64,000 nucleotides of DNA from Megaustenia siamemsis (GCA_032433765.1 JAVIAB010000092.1:60717126-60781125); one strand, 5' to 3'. Positions 11,000-24,040 are shown, numbered from the stretch's first letter. The notes: generated from the sequence alone by a model not told the origin. Numbers and translations are program-made.

Positions 11000-12200
11000 G
11001 CGTCTTCTAAAGCAACACAAAGTTCTTGTACTTCGTCTAATCTGACTTTTACCGTTGTAAAAACAAAGTAAATATTATTTACATCTAAAACGTGTCGTAA
11101 AGTTTCATGTCTCAGATCAAGTCACAGACAACTGGATGATGGCAGCTACATCTTCTAGTCGATTTCAAATCAGAGAAGAGCAACGATTTCACCCGAAACC
11201 CAGGACTATCATTACATTTGACTATACTTTCAAAGGGTTTGCGAATGCATACAGCACTATTAACATAATTAATTTACCCATTTTACTCGTTAACGATCTT
11301 CAATAAATCATTGTTAACGGAGTTGGCCTTTAAGTAGTAGAATGGTAGACGTTTTAATGTGTTTTTTTTCAAACAAGAATCAACTAAAAATATGATGTCG
11401 ATGACAATGCGATTTTGTGGATGATAACAAGCACATGTGCTCCACGGAGCTCATTACTGTACATATTATATAAATACATATAAGTATACATAAGAGCAAA
11501 GTCATATGTGGACTCATGGACACTCAATAACTCTCAATAAATTTGGCAAAGTTTGCAGTTTCATCGGTCCCTCCTTTACGTTGCTTTAATCATCAGGTGC
11601 CATGTCCATTGCAGAACGTTGCATTCACAAAAGTTCGTCTGGAAAATAATCTCCATATCTTGCCAGGTCTCTCAATTCTTTAGCTGTCATGTTCTGTTCA
11701 TGGTTTCCTTGATTAACCAGGCCTTCTATAATTGTTCTTTCCAGACCGCTCAGCTGTGTCTTTTAACGTTGCCATAATATTTTAATTGCCTCTGTAGAAC
11801 AGTGTTTATAAGCCAGTTCCATTTAATGTTGAAATCTTTTAATTTATCTTCATTGCTCTTGTTCATTACCCAGTGTACCTCACCTTGCTTTAAACACAAA
11901 TAAAATGTAATATAATTACACTACCTCAATTCGTTATGCTTTCACATTTGGTTGTTGCACTCCAGCATCTAATTCTTACACTTCCTCCACTGGTTGTCAC
12001 ACTCACAATGCTTTAAATATTCTCTCAACTCTCAACGCTTCCTCAACTGTTTGTTACACTACCTCAGTTCGCCAAAGTTCCTAAACTAGTTGTTACATTT
12101 TGTCAGCTCGTTCTGTATGAGAGCTCAACTGATTGTTACTTTCTCTGATTTCGATGCCACATGTCCTCAATTGATATGTATACTTACTAGCTGTGTGTTA
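11000..12200. other. Intronic, no gene recognised
   Basis: A minus-strand stretch at about 10990-11120 is open (RHVLDVNNIYFVFTT ...) but lacks a motif and usable splice phase. The rest is AT-rich, with a Pro/Ser-type low-complexity run leading into the 39-bp array. Confidence 0.35.
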
Positions 12201-12229
12201 TTCACCATCAACTCGTTGTCAATTTTATC

Positions 12230-12990
12230 AAGTGATCATTCACACTTCCTCAACTGGTGGTTACACTGTCTCATCTCGTCACACTTCCTCAACTGGTGGT
12301 TACACTGTCTCATCTCGTCACACTTCCTCAACTGATCGTTACACTGTCTCATCTCGTCACACTTCCTCAACTGATCGTTACACTGTCTCATCTCGTCGCA
12401 CTTTCTCAACTGATCGTTACACTGTCTCATCTCGTCACACTTCCTCAAATGGTCGTTACACTGTCTCATCTCGTCACACTTCCTCAACTGGTTGTAACCC
12501 TATCTCCTTTCGTCATATTTCCTCAATTAGTTGTTACCCTGCCTCCTCTCGTTACACTTCCTCAACTGGTTGTTACCCTGCCTCCTCTCGTTACACTTCC
12601 TCAACTGGTTGTTACCCTGCCTCCTCTCGTTACACTTCCTCAACTGGTTGTTACCCTGCCTCCTCTCGTTACACTTCCTTAACTGGTTGTTACCCTGCCT
12701 CCTCTCGTTACACTTCCTCAACTGGTTGTTACCCTGCCTCCTCTCGTCACACTTCCTCAACTGGTTGTTACACTGCCTCATCTCGTCACACTTCCTCAAC
12801 TGGTTGTTACCCTGCCTCCTCTCGTCACACTTCCTCAACTGGTGGTTACACTGTCTCATCTCGTCACACTTCCTCAACTGGTTGTTACCCTGCCTCCTAT
12901 CGTTACACTTCCTCAACTGGTTGTTACCCTGCCTCCTCTTGTCACACTTCCTCAACTGGTTGTTACCCTGCCTCCTCTCGTCACACTCCC
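12230..12990. repeat. 39-bp tandem array
   Basis: About 19 units of CACTTCCTCAACTGGTTGTT plus ACCCTGCCTCCTCTCGT. As 39 is divisible by three, it opens long repetitive frames on both strands. Two variants (ACACTGTCTCAT and ACCCTGCCTCCT halves) occur in blocks, suggesting local amplification. Confidence 0.95.
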
Positions 12991-13829
12991 TGAACTGGTT
13001 GTTACATTTCTTTAATGTGTTTTCTCTCATTCTCAGCTATTACACTCACTCAATTCAATATCATACTTGCTGATTTCGTAGCCACTCTTCGTCATTGCCT
13101 AGTCTCGCTTTATCATCCACATTACCACACTTACTAATTCCGTAGCCAAGCTTCGTCATTTCGTGGCCTCATTTATGTACCTCATTGTACACTCCTTCAG
13201 ATGGTTGTTATACTTTCTCAATTAGTTGTTACTCTCTTTCGGCTGATTGTTAAACTCTCATAACTCACTAACACACTTAGCCTTCTTACACTTACTTATT
13301 TCTATTTTGCAAACTCAGTTCGACATTCCCACACACATTTACAGATTATGGCATTTTATGGTTTTGAAACTCAGAAATGATCTTTTTTCATTTGCTCTGT
13401 TCTAACAAAAAGCTATAGGCAGCCATTCAAAACATCCTTGCAATTAGGTTATGATATCACTATAGAAGCCGCAGAAGCAAATATCAGCTCATTTATTGTC
13501 ATGGATCTTTGAGTTATCAAGAAGTAGATCAACAACATTTCATGAATTCTCTAAGGCTACAAAAATGTTCTATTCAACATGACGAAATTACTGATTTGTG
13601 GATTTTTCGAACCAACACACGTTTTACATATATATATATATATATATATACATAAGCAAAATACAACATTAACATGAAAAAAATGAAACTTTAACCAAAT
13701 AGTTCGGTGTTCATAAAGAGAATACATTTTTTACTGCACAGTAAAAAACAACCTATTTCAAAAGTATATATGTTGTGCTTCTAGGTTTTACAAGACATAC
13801 TTCTCGTATATGAAAAAAGAGAAAGAGGG

Positions 13830-13970
13830 AGATAGACAGACAGACAGGTAGGCAGGCAGGCAGACATACAGACAGGCAGGCAGCAAACAGACAGGTAGAC
13901 AGATAGGCAGAGATGGATGGATGGATGGATGGATGGATGGATGGATGGATGGATGGATGGATGGATGGAA
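13830..13970. repeat. (CAGA/CAGG)n and (ATGG)n microsatellites
   Basis: A degenerate tetranucleotide run passes directly into 14 perfect ATGG units. Confidence 0.95.
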
Positions 13971-14867
13971 TACAACAGTGTTAAAATATGCATCTGTTTT
14001 CACGTGTTTTTTTGGTCCTTCCCTATTTGGACTTTAGCATGAAGAAAAAGAATACAATTTCTTACTTTGTTTTTTTTTCTCTTTGATTTCCTCTATTTCG
14101 ACGTTATTGACAAAATATTCCCAGCATCCCATCAATGTCTACGTGTAATTGTGTCTCTTATGACATACCATTTATGTAGTATTTGATTTACTGTTTATTC
14201 TAGAGCTAGTTCCAGGTCTTCATAGATGGCACAACTTGGATAAGAAGGTTGTGTTGAAGAGCACTGATTTTGCCTACATCATTTATTTTTTTTATATTGA
14301 CATATGTCGTAATAATGTATTCTCGATCATATTAAAAGGTTTTATTGAATAAAGTTGCAATTCCATACGACCCTGCAAGTTATGTATCAATGCATTAATG
14401 TGCTATTTGACCCCTAAATTTACTATTACCTCTTGTTTATTCATGACTTATATAAACAGAATACGATATGATAGGTTTGCTCAACTATTTCATAAAAGTG
14501 TGTCCCGTGATTGTTGTGAATGTCCCTTTCTATATAATAAAATCAGCTTTTATTTCAACTATACATCATGTGTAATACGTGTGACTGTGTTGTGACGTTT
14601 TAAGCCACACATCGAAAAGCGAAGAAAAATATGGTGCTTCAAAATTAATGAGGACAAATACTCACGTGTCATTTATATTGATGTACAATGAATTGGTTAT
14701 ATTTAGCCTTTCCTTTAGACGATCCTGTAAATTACATTTTAAAGTATAATTTATATAACTTGCATAACGTATGAAATATTTTTTTGCATGAAAGAGGTGA
14801 GTTGTGATTCAAAGAAAGAAGTCGCATCCGGGCCCACGTCATTACGGCGTACACACTACTATATACT

Positions 14868-16372
14868 TAGTAGCAAGTGGTGGTGTGTAGCGTACACTCC
14901 TACAAGGTATTGTGACAGCTTTACCAAAACGTAACTAAACAAAAAACTGATTTTTCGGCTTCATGCGGCCTTCTTCAGAAAAGAGGACCAGCACAAACGG
15001 ACAACGAAATAAGGATAAATTATACGACATCTAGAATAAGCGTGCAAGTAAGCCAAAGAAAGATAAGAAGAAGGATAAGAAATGAGATGATAAAATAAAA
15101 GGGAGATGCTCTACGTATTAAGATAATAAAAATGGATAATACATAAAAATTAGTAAGCTACAAAATTATTAAAATATTGTTAAATTAATTGTGAGATTTA
15201 TTGCAGACGATCAGAAGTACACTATGCGGTAAATGCGCATGTGATGAGAACAGGGGGTGGGGGATGGGGGGGGTGTGTGTGTGTGATCTAGTCACGTGAC
15301 TAGACGAAAGGTCTGATAGGAGTCACAGGTAATAACAAGGTGTAAATGGTGGTCAAGAATTAGCCTTATTTCACTGTTTGGTTGGTTTGATCTCGTTTTC
15401 TGAGGAAGGCCACATCTAGGCCGAAACGTCGGTACTTTTATGTGTTACTCTTTTGTAACAAACATTGAACCACAGAGATGCCAGGCCTACAAATTAATGG
15501 AAAGATTATCAATAACCTAAGATATGCAGACGATACTGTACTACTAGCAAAAAATCCTTAAGACCTTCAACAATTACTTAATGAAATAAACAAGATAAGC
15601 AAGAAATATGGACTAGTTTTGAATATAAAAAAGACTAAAACTATGATCATAAACAAAGAAAATACTCAAAACCCACAAGTGGATATCAAAATTGATGGAA
15701 TACACCTGGAGACAGTTCCGAACTACAACTACCTTGGGCATACTATAACCAGTGATGGAAAATGTACAACTGAAATAAACAAAAGAATAGGGGTGGCAAA
15801 AAGTAATTTTAATGTCATGAAGAACATAATGACATCAAAACAAATAACACCAGAGCTAAAACTAAGAATAGCAAAATGTTATGTCTTCTCAACATTCCTA
15901 TATGGTGCAGAAACATGAACATTAGACAAGAAAACAGAACAGAGAATTGAAGCCGTTAAAATGTGGATATATAGAAAAATAGGTAGAATTTGATGGAAAG
16001 AAAAGAAAACAAACGATGAAGTCTTAAAACAACTAAAAATTAAAAGAGAAATACTAAACACAATTTAAACAAGACAAATGCGATTTTTGGGCCATGTTAA
16101 AAGACACAACATTTTACTAAAAGTAAAGGGGAAAATACAAGGTAAAAAAGGCAGACCAAGACTAACATGGACGAGTAACATTAAAACATGGACAAATCTG
16201 TCTATGACAAGCTGCACCATCAAAGCAAGATACAGAGCAGAATGGCGCTTCATGATAGCCAACCTTCGTTGCGGAGATGGCACTCGATGATGATGACTCT
16301 TTTGTAAAGCTGTCACCATACCTTGTAGGAGTGTATGTTACACCCCACCACTTACTCACTGCTACCAGTTTA
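14868..16372. mobile_element. Long-inverted-repeat non-autonomous DNA element interrupted by an RTE
   Basis: The left end (AAGTGGTGGTGTG ... ACACTCCTACAAGGTAT ... GTGACAGCTTTACC ... CGGCTTCATGCGGCCTTCTTCAG) is repeated inverted at the right. Counting the RTE insertion as foreign, the right arm is split across 15385-15458 and 16296-16372. The arms are about 130 bases and imperfect. The interior (15000-15380) is AT-rich with a G-run and (TG)n near 15255-15285 and has no transposase. Exact outer borders and TSD are unclear. Confidence 0.65.
15459..16295 (+). mobile_element. 5'-truncated RTE LINE, family A, with 12-bp TSD
   Basis: It is flanked by ACTCTTTTGTAA at 15447-15458 and 16296-16307. It reads the RT palm from YADD-like sequence through NYNYLGHTITSDGKCTTEIN and the GHVKRH...RLTW C-terminus to a stop in a (GATGAT) tail. 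In-frame stops (for example after GAET, and W to TGA changes) make it inactive. It is closely related to the intact copy at 41236-44238. Confidence 0.92.
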
Positions 16373-16860
16373 CCGCAACGCTGTAGTTATTTGCATGTTC
16401 CCTACTATACGTTTTCATGTTAGTCACGGGAAATAGTTTTTCTTGTCTAGATTAGGTTTACCAAATCTTTATGATCTCATTAACTTGCCACTAAACTTCC
16501 AGTAATTATGTTCTAGTCACATCATGAAATGTAAGGTAGAAGTAGGTAAATATAATTCTCTTTGCAAAATAAAGACAGAAAACAAATAGTACAAAGTAAG
16601 AGATCTAATCAAGTTTTCAAATACATTGCAATTGCAGAAAGGAGACAACCCTGAGAAACAATGTTTGAAAAGGTAATTATTGTCATAATAGGGCTCCTTT
16701 TGTCCAGCCACTGTGGTGTGGAAACATTGAAGTAGAAAAGTCGTCGTGCAAGAACTAAGTAACAACAATGACAGCGTAAGATCATACCGGAGAAGTTCAA
16801 GAAAGATGATTTGATGAAGTAACAGAGGTAAATGAACAAAGACACTTGGTTGCATCTTAC

Positions 16861-16916
16861 TTCAAAGTGTTATCAAGTAAATCGATGAGTGAAGTCTTGC
16901 GCCCTTCGTAAATCAA
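16861..16916 (-). CDS. DEG/ENaC channel exon (short palm linker)
   Basis: A 56-base exon reading LIYEGRKTSLIDLLDNTL. The acceptor is CATTGTTACCAG (weak pyrimidine tract) and the donor TTGAA|GTAAGA. Phase 0 in and two bases out fit both neighbours exactly, and the length suits the segment between WPS and the pre-TM2 strand. No family motif is visible here, so it rests on phase, splice sites and position. Confidence 0.78.
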
Positions 16917-17331
16917 CTGGTAACAATGATACACTATAAACCTTTAGCAAATACATCTCCAAATGGGATGGCGAGTTGTGTTCAGTCATTATATAAACTA
17001 CAACGTGTACTCGTAAAATATGGCTTACATTATGTATATGTTATCAGTTATAATTAGGGATTGCTTCTTTATTCTACGACTATTTCCTTATCTTACAAGT
17101 GTCCACGAACAGACATTTTATTTTAATTTTAACGGCACAAAACGCGAGTGATCTGATAATAAGTTTATGAAACCAAGGAGACAGTGAGACATGTAAACTT
17201 CATGTGTTTGGTAAGACGAATAAACTACATCCGGGCTATACAAATTTTATGGAAGTTGAAAGATCTATAGAAACAAAGTATTGGAAAGCAATGATTTACG
17301 TTTATATTTAACAACAATCACTCTAACTTAC

Positions 17332-17389
17332 TTTGTAATTCTCTGATGGCCATATAGCTGTGGAGATGGAAAATTCGTACTTGGTTTCC
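17332..17389 (-). CDS. DEG/ENaC channel exon (KYEFSISTAIWPS)
   Basis: A 58-base exon encoding ETKYEFSISTAIWPSENYK. The Tyr, S-x-S and WPS pattern is the family signature between the cysteine-rich thumb and the wrist. The acceptor CCCTCTATTCACAG has a good pyrimidine tract, and the donor AAA|GTAAGT matches consensus. One base in, phase 0 out. Confidence 0.92.
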
Positions 17390-17879
17390 CTGTGAATAGA
17401 GGGTAAGTTACAATTCGTCACTGTGGCATTCACAATAGTGTGAAAACATTTATCAACAAAATAATTATCTACGTTGCCAGACGTTTGACTACCATTAATT
17501 CAATCAAAATATCGCACACATATTTCAAATATACTCATGATAAGCTACACATCTAAGGTCGATAGTAATGTATTGCAAAAATATGCACAAATCTTAAAGA
17601 CACAGTCATACATAGTGTAACCTATGCATTCAGATCTACATGTCCTAGACTTTAGCATTATGAAAAGAAAATCCAAGAAAAACAGAAAGTGTACACATTC
17701 GGTAATGCAGCGATATCCAGAATTTGCCAATTGTTTTCGGTTGCATTTGTTCACTTTGTGAAGCGGCATAACTTTGTGTGTGTATCAATCCCGTCACTGT
17801 ATCATTGGCATGAAACAAAGAATAACCACAAGTAGCTAAACAGATAAATAAGAAAGGCAGAAAATAAAGACTGGATAAT

Positions 17880-18075
17880 AGTATTAAGAAGACTAAAACT
17901 ATGATAACAAACAGAGTAAAGCACAAAAATACACAAAGAAACTAACAGGTCAATATCAAGGTAAATAAAATTAAATTGAAGAGAGTTCATGCAAAAAGCT
18001 AGTATATGTTATAATAAGTGATGGAAATGCAAGATAAACATAAACAAAAGAATAGTAATGATATTAAAGTATTTT
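17880..18075 (+). pseudogene. Degraded RTE family A fragment
   Basis: TTAAGAAGACTAAAACTATGATAACAAACA and GTGATGGAAATGCAAGATAA align by eye with the KKTKTMIINK and SDGKC region of family A, with many changes. Confidence 0.6.
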
Positions 18076-18684
18076 AACATTGCCATTACATCCGTCATCA
18101 AACTACCTTGTAATCAAGACAAACGCACCCCTGCCAATCTTGACAGTTCTTCCCATTTGATATGATCCGTGAAGCAATCCGCCTAAGCCGAATAACAGAC
18201 CTATCTGTGTATATGACTATTTCACCCTCAGAAGAATTTTTAAAAATACATACTTCTGTATCCACGTCATCTAGGTTTTATTTTTTGTATTCTCTTTTCG
18301 GTTTGATGCATACTGAGAAGGATGTACGACACTCCGCTGGCACTCGTACCATTCTTCAGCAGATTATCTGACCTCAAGTTAACAAATCTGTTGAACAAAG
18401 TCCTCGGTATGACACATCCAGGATTTCGCTCTGCTTAACCTGCTGACTTTCTGACTCCTGATCTCACCTTGCAGTGGATGTTGTGTGTCAGAGCTGACTC
18501 AAAAGTTACCACGGGCTCAACATGTTTGTGTCCTGTCTCTCATTATGGTTAAAAAAAAGTAGCACTCTACCTGATGTGTGTTTTGTTCAGCCAAGAACTA
18601 TTTACAAATCTGTGTTCGTCTCAATCTTTCTGTCTGCGCATGAGTCCGTAAAACTAGAATATATTTCAATGCAATGAAAGATCC

Positions 18685-19165
18685 ATTCTTGGTATGTGTG
18701 ACGCTGTTCTTGGTATGTATGACGCTGTTCTTGGTGTGTGTGACGCTGTTCTTGGTATGTGTGACGCTGTTCGTGATATGTGTGACGCTGTTCTTGGTAT
18801 GTGTAACGGTGTTCTTGGTATGTGTGACGCTGTTCGTGGTATGTGTTACGGTGACCTTGGTATGTGTGACGCTGTTCTTGGTATGTGTGACGGTGTTCTT
18901 GGTATGTGTGACACTGTTCTTGGTATGCGTGACGCTGTTCTTGGTATGTGTGACGCTGTTCTTGGTATGTGTGACAGTGTTCTTGGTATGTGTGACGCTG
19001 TTCTTGGTATGTGTGACGGTGTTCGTGGTATATGTGACGCTGTTCTTGGTATGTGTGACGGTGTTCTTGGCATGTGTGACGCTGTTCTTGGTATGTGTGA
19101 CGGTGTTCGTGGTATATGTGACGCTGTTCTTGGTATGTGTTACGCTGTTCTTGGTACGTGTTACC
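18685..19165. repeat. 21-bp tandem array TTGGTATGTGTGACGCTGTTC
   Basis: About 23 units; 21 is divisible by three, so frames of up to 222 codons on both strands are artefacts of the array. Confidence 0.95.
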
Positions 19166-19844
19166 ATGCTCACAATTTCACGCAGTAGAGAGAAATGACA
19201 TCTTAACATTGTGACAATTAATTGAAACAACAACATGAACTCTGACAATGTGATAACAATTGTCAAAACTTGATAACTGTAAGGAGTGACAGTGGAAGTT
19301 CGGCACGTTGTTTACCCCAGCAAAGAGACAGAAAGGACTCGCCACCTAAACAGCAGTTTAGCAGAGCACAACTTATGCTGGACTTCGTAATTTGCTTCAA
19401 TTCATGTTCTTTTGGAGCATCAAAGAGCCATTAAAATCAATTGTACGTAACTGAATCATTCTTTAAAGAAACCTTATATATTTCAATTCATTATGCTTCA
19501 AATCACCGTCGCTAGTATCGGATGATACAATCATCGTCTTCGACATAACACGTTCTGGTTTTACTTGTTGAAGGAGAAAGTTAATGTGTGGTGTTTACCT
19601 TTAGAGTATCGAACATTATGAAAATTATGTTCTTCACAGGATAGAAATAAAAATACGAAGAATGAAAGAACATACATGACGTATACTTAATAAAGATGGA
19701 ATTTATTGGTCTAGATCGAAGATGGATTGGGTGGTCTAGAGTTAAGATGACAGGCTCTTGACAGGAAGGTTCTGGCAATGGAAATTTTCCACTTCGAATA
19801 CTTGGTTTCCTCGTGGCTTCCCCAAAGTCTCTAGGAAGTGAAAG

Positions 19845-19990
19845 ATGATGTCTTGCCCTCTTTTTTTTTGTTAAATCTGATGTCTTGCCCTCTTTGGGTT
19901 GTGAAGTCTGATGTCTTGCCCTCTATGGGTTATGAAATCTGGTGTCTTGCCCTCTCTGGGTAGTGGAATCTGATGTCTTGCCCTCTGGCA
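19845..19990. repeat. 31-bp tandem repeat, about 5 copies
   Basis: Units of TCTGATGTCTTGCCCTCT plus TTGGGTTGTGAAG, diverged. Confidence 0.85.
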
Positions 19991-19999
19991 AAAAAGGTT

Positions 20000-21110
20000 A
20001 AAAACAGAAAGTCTCATGTGCACTCGTGCACGTTAAAGAACTCTGGCAGTTAACAAATCAATACGAGTGGATCAAAAAAACGGTTAAGCCATTGTTAAGC
20101 AAATCTGCACTTGTTGATAACAGATGTGTCGGGCCTAAAAGTGCACATAGAGTGGCTTTGACGTGAACTATCGACAAAACGCACTCACGTCTAATTAATG
20201 AGTGAATACTATGAAGGAAAAGAAGAAAGATGAAATTGACATTTTCAAAAATGTTAATAATTTTTATTTCCGGTTTGGTGCAGCAGGCTAAGATGGCCGC
20301 TTTCTGTTTTCGACTTCAGTTTGTCATCAGCTGGACTGCGGTTGGAACGAGTGTATCACCGAAGTGGAGGCCGGACTTTATTTGTTGGAACAGCAATTGC
20401 TGTTGTGGCATGCTCACTGATCATGAAGTCCACCTGGATTTAGCGCTGGAGCATCGAAATTATGCTGCCCGTTAAACCGGAAGTGTTGATTTTTGAGTGA
20501 CATTTATTTCAGAACGCCCCATGCCATTTATCCAGAACGGTGCACGTTCATTAGAATAGTATGAACGGAAAAAAACGTGCTATTTTTACAGAACGCAACA
20601 AGTTCAGTGGAACAGTGTGAACGATCGGGATGGACACTATGTTAGACGCTGGAACGGGAGCTGAACATATATGGAAGTTTCGCGCCTGCACTGAAACCAT
20701 TCCGTTCTAAAGGCTAAAGTCTACGTCATTTCGCCAACGCCCATTTTAAAGCCGAATAATTCTGATTGCAGATAAAACGCGAAACAAACTCTGAAGTCAG
20801 GAGACTCGTTCTGATTCGAGCGTAAAACACAGAAAATGAAATGAAACATACTATGAAATCGTCATAGTATAACTTTCTGACGTATATTAGGATTGTTATA
20901 TAAGTTTCTACTGGTTTCTAAACCGAACATTAATTCATCATGCATTTAACGATTAAAAATAAACACGGTAGCTGTCAGTATTTAACTTACGTCGCTGAAC
21001 GTCGATGCTTTGGATGGTCTAGACTCACGTGCACTTGCTCAGTCGCACGGCCCAGAACCCGTTCCACGTTATAAACTGGCCAACTCTAGTAACTTGCTCA
21101 ACAGCACGCG
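20000..21110. other. Intronic, no gene recognised
   Basis: It contains repeated GAACG motifs near 20510-20640 (AGAACGGTGCACGTTCA and related), perhaps an old repeat, and no supported frame. Confidence 0.35.
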
Positions 21111-21119
21111 GAAACACGT

Positions 21120-21540
21120 AAGTGGAGGCGGGATTTGTACGCATGCAATGGGTTGAGTCGTTGCAGAAATCCAAAATACGTAAGGTCACCTTTGTCTATG
21201 TCCCTGGACATGCGGTAGTACTGGGAAATGAGAGAGCTGACAGGTTGGCTACCTGCGCTGTCGTTGAGGACGGGCAACCGATAGATCGGGCGGACATCAT
21301 CAATGCCCTCCGAGATGTGGGAAGAGCACAGGACTTCGACAAACACAGATCAACGTCACTTCTTCGTATGATGGAAATGGGAGTTAGATGGGCACAGCCA
21401 GAAATGAGAAACATGGTGGCCGTGTAAGAAGACTTATCAACCAACATAGAACTGGAGTCGTCAGTCGCTGGACACTGAGGGAATTGCTGAGGAGGAGATC
21501 TGAGCACCTATGGACATGTTCGGGGTGCAATGATGATGAC
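21120..21540 (+). pseudogene. RNase H-domain fragment of a LINE-like element
   Basis: The plus-strand frame (21122-21427) reads VTFVYVPGHAVVLGNERADR, then LA; VPGHxxxxGNExAD is the conserved C-terminal RNase HI block carrying an active-site Asp. The frame breaks at 21427, and the continuation in another frame ends in a Cys-containing tail (CSGCND). A diverged copy lies at 24390-24600 on the other strand. Confidence 0.7.
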
Positions 21541-21573
21541 CCGCAAATAACTCAATAACTCAATTTAACTTAC

Positions 21574-21652
21574 GTGCAAGGTGCAGGACACAGTTTGTCA
21601 CAAACCTCGTAGTCTCTAGAATAATTTTGGGGCAGGTAGGCTACGCATTCGT
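21574..21652 (-). CDS. DEG/ENaC channel exon (CDKLCPAPC)
   Basis: A 79-base exon. Incoming G plus AC gives Asp, followed by ECVAYLPQ and CDKLCPAPC. The acceptor is GACATTTTCAG and the donor CAC|GTAAGT. The closing C-x(2-3)-C-P-x-P-C block is conserved before the Y...S-x-S...WPS segment, and the outgoing AC plus G makes Thr. A relic RNase H-type LINE fragment on the opposite strand ends only about 20-30 bases away. Confidence 0.9.
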
Positions 21653-21966
21653 CTGAAAATGTCAATGATATAATAGATGAACAGCTTTGACTCACATAAA
21701 TGTTAATGGAAAGGCAATATGAAATACTTTATATGTATGTATGTATAACATACGGGGTAACCTTACACGCCGACCTGATTTATATATATATATATATATA
21801 TATCAGATTAGGGGGTTGGGGTATCTCGTATCAGAGGTTGAGTAGGGCGTTTACTTCTTCTCAAACAAAAGGAATCAGACTGGTCTCAATCTTCTATTGC
21901 AGCAGTTGAAAAAAGGTCTCTTAATAATTTAGAAAACTATTTAATGATAGGTATGGACAAATAAAG

Positions 21967-22222
21967 GAAGCCGCAATAGCTCAGTGGTTAGTGAACTGGA
22001 CTACAAAGGACAAGAGGTAGGGTTCGATCTCAATCGACGGCTTCCAGGTTCACCCAGCCTTAAATGAGAACCGAATTTTTTTATGGGAAAGTAAAGCGGC
22101 ACGGGCATAATACCGGACCACATTACCCCAAAAATCATATGTTGAAGGTCTGTAAAATTTATGGTCACTAACACCATATTCCCTATGCGCCACTTGGCGT
22201 GACGGGGGCTCTTTACTTTTTT
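21967..22222 (+). mobile_element. tRNA-derived SINE, family 1, copy 1
   Basis: It has A box TAGCTCAGTGGTTAG and B box GGTTCGATCTC, the common body with ATTACCCCAAAAATCAT, and the 3' hairpin CGCCACTTGGCG before TTTACTTTTT. About 255 bases, full length. Confidence 0.92.
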
Positions 22223-22540
22223 TATGGTCAAATATAAGAACATACGAATCAAGAAGATGATTATTAACTTCTGGCATTTTGCAGCTTGCAATAAAGTAAA
22301 TCACTTTATACCGTTTGTTTTAATTGTACAGTTTTATGTAGAAATATTTTCTTAACGTTTTAGTCCCGTTGTTATTTAGATTTTTAAAGAACATTTTGTG
22401 ACAAAAATAATGTGTCCAAATCGCTTCAAGCTAAAAAAAACAACATCATTATTTATCTGCATCTTCGTTCGTTAAAACGGTGTACTAATAGCTGTTCAGC
22501 ACTGTGTTGTTATAGTGTATTTCTCCTCGTTACATCTATG

Positions 22541-22543
<3 letters not shown>

Positions 22544-22598
<55 letters not shown>
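22544..22598. repeat. (TA)n microsatellite
   Basis: A perfect TA run. Other runs of the same type are at 9175-9206, 13627-13651, 21780-21803, 31108-31149 and 38382-38428. Confidence 0.95.
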
Positions 22599-22600
<2 letters not shown>

Positions 22601-23019
22601 CCTAAGACCTTCTTATAAGCGGGTAGTGGCAGGCCGTCATGATTTGTCATTTGTTTGATAATATATTCGTGTCTTATGTTAGATGCTGTTTTACTGAATA
22701 GCTTCTCTTGTGACTGAATCTGCCAACATTTGTTGAACTAATTCGACAGTATCGTGAACAAAAAGATTTGTTCATGACATGTTTTTATAACCTTTGATCT
22801 GCCTTGGACTTCTTGCAAGGCAGTCTCGAGGTAAGGGCTGCTTCTCATTACAGAGGAGTTTATAATCAGCGTTATGATTATTTTGTTACCCAGGTTTATA
22901 TCAAGCTTTCCGTCTCTTACATGAATTGTAACTTGATCAAACAGGGATTAATTTGTAAAACGTTTACTCAACGGCATTTACGTCATTATGTATGATTATG
23001 TATCCTATCTTGATGTACA

Positions 23020-23190
23020 AAGAGGAAGGCCAAGAAATTCTTGGAGAAGACAGACAGAAACAGAGATGAAGATGGTGGGGAAAACATGGAATGATCTTAA
23101 AAGAATGGCAAGAAACAGAACGACTTGGAAAGTGTTTGTTGAAGACCTATGCTCTACAGGGAGCTGAAAGGTAGAAGAGGAAGAAGATAT
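23020..23190 (+). mobile_element. RTE LINE 3' end, family C
   Basis: It reads RGRPRNSWRRQTETEMKMVG, then TWNDLKRMARNRTTWKVFVE to a stop in a GAAGAGGAAGAAG tail. It is 5'-truncated and nearly open. Confidence 0.8.
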
Positions 23191-23294
23191 TGATGTTGTT
23201 CTGATGCAAAACTTGATTTTCCGCTGATGATTTTCTCGAAGTTAATGGAGCTTATGCTTAGAACCAGATCACACATTTTCAGAGAATAACTTTC

Positions 23295-24040
23295 TTGGCT
23301 CATGTTTGACACTTTCTTGGGTCATGTTTAACACTTTCTTGGCTCATGTTTGACACTTTCTTGGGTCATGTTTGACACTTTCTTGGGTCATGTTTAACAC
23401 TTTCTTGGGTCATGTTTGACACTTTCTTGGGTCATGTTTAACACTTTCTTGGCTCATGTTTGACACTTTCTTGGCTCATGTTTGACACTTTCTTGGGTCA
23501 TGTTTGACACTTTCTTGGGTCATGTTTAACACTTTCTTGGGTCATGTTTGACACTTTCTTGGGTCATGTTTGACACTTTCTTGGGTCATGTTTAACACTT
23601 TCTTGGCTCATGTTTGACACTTTCTTGGGTCATGTTTGACACTTTCTTGGGTCATGTTTAACACTTTCTTGGCTCATGTTTGACACTTTCTTGGGTCATG
23701 TTTGACACATTCTTGGGTCATGTTTGACACTTTCTTGGGTCATGTTTGACACTTTCTTGGGTCATGTTTGACACTTTCTTGGGTCATGTTTGACACATTC
23801 TTGGGTCATGTTTGACACTTTCTTGGGTCATGTTTGACACTTTCTTGGGTCATGTTTGACACTTTCTTGAGTCATATTTGACACTTTCTTGGGTCATGTT
23901 TGACACTTTCTTGGGTCATGTTTGACACTTTCTTGGGTCATGTTTGACACTTTCTTGGGTCATGTTTGACACTTTCTTGAGTCATATTTGACACTTTCTT
24001 GGGTCATGTTTGACACTTTCTTGGGTAATGTTTGATAAAC
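23295..24040. repeat. 22-bp tandem array ACACTTTCTTGGGTCATGTTTG
   Basis: About 33 units alternating a few variants (GGGTC or GGCTC; TTTG or TTTA). As 22 is not divisible by three, no long frame results. Confidence 0.97.

Noticed and set aside
10990..11120. Open minus-strand stretch beside the hAT insertion, considered as a pre-TM2 channel exon
   Set aside because: Ends in TGA without a phase-compatible donor; the true pre-TM2 exon is at 9306-9384.
12193..12993. 266-codon repetitive frame (and frames on the other strand)
   Set aside because: Produced by the 39-bp array, which is divisible by three; no start context, no non-repetitive part.
18598..19266. 222-codon frame of VTHTKNS repeats
   Set aside because: Product of the 21-bp array, with comparable frames on the opposite strand.
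19770..19810. GGAAACCAAGTA similarity to the WPS exon
   Set aside because: Only about a dozen identical bases; the WPS motif is absent, so an exon duplication is not supported.
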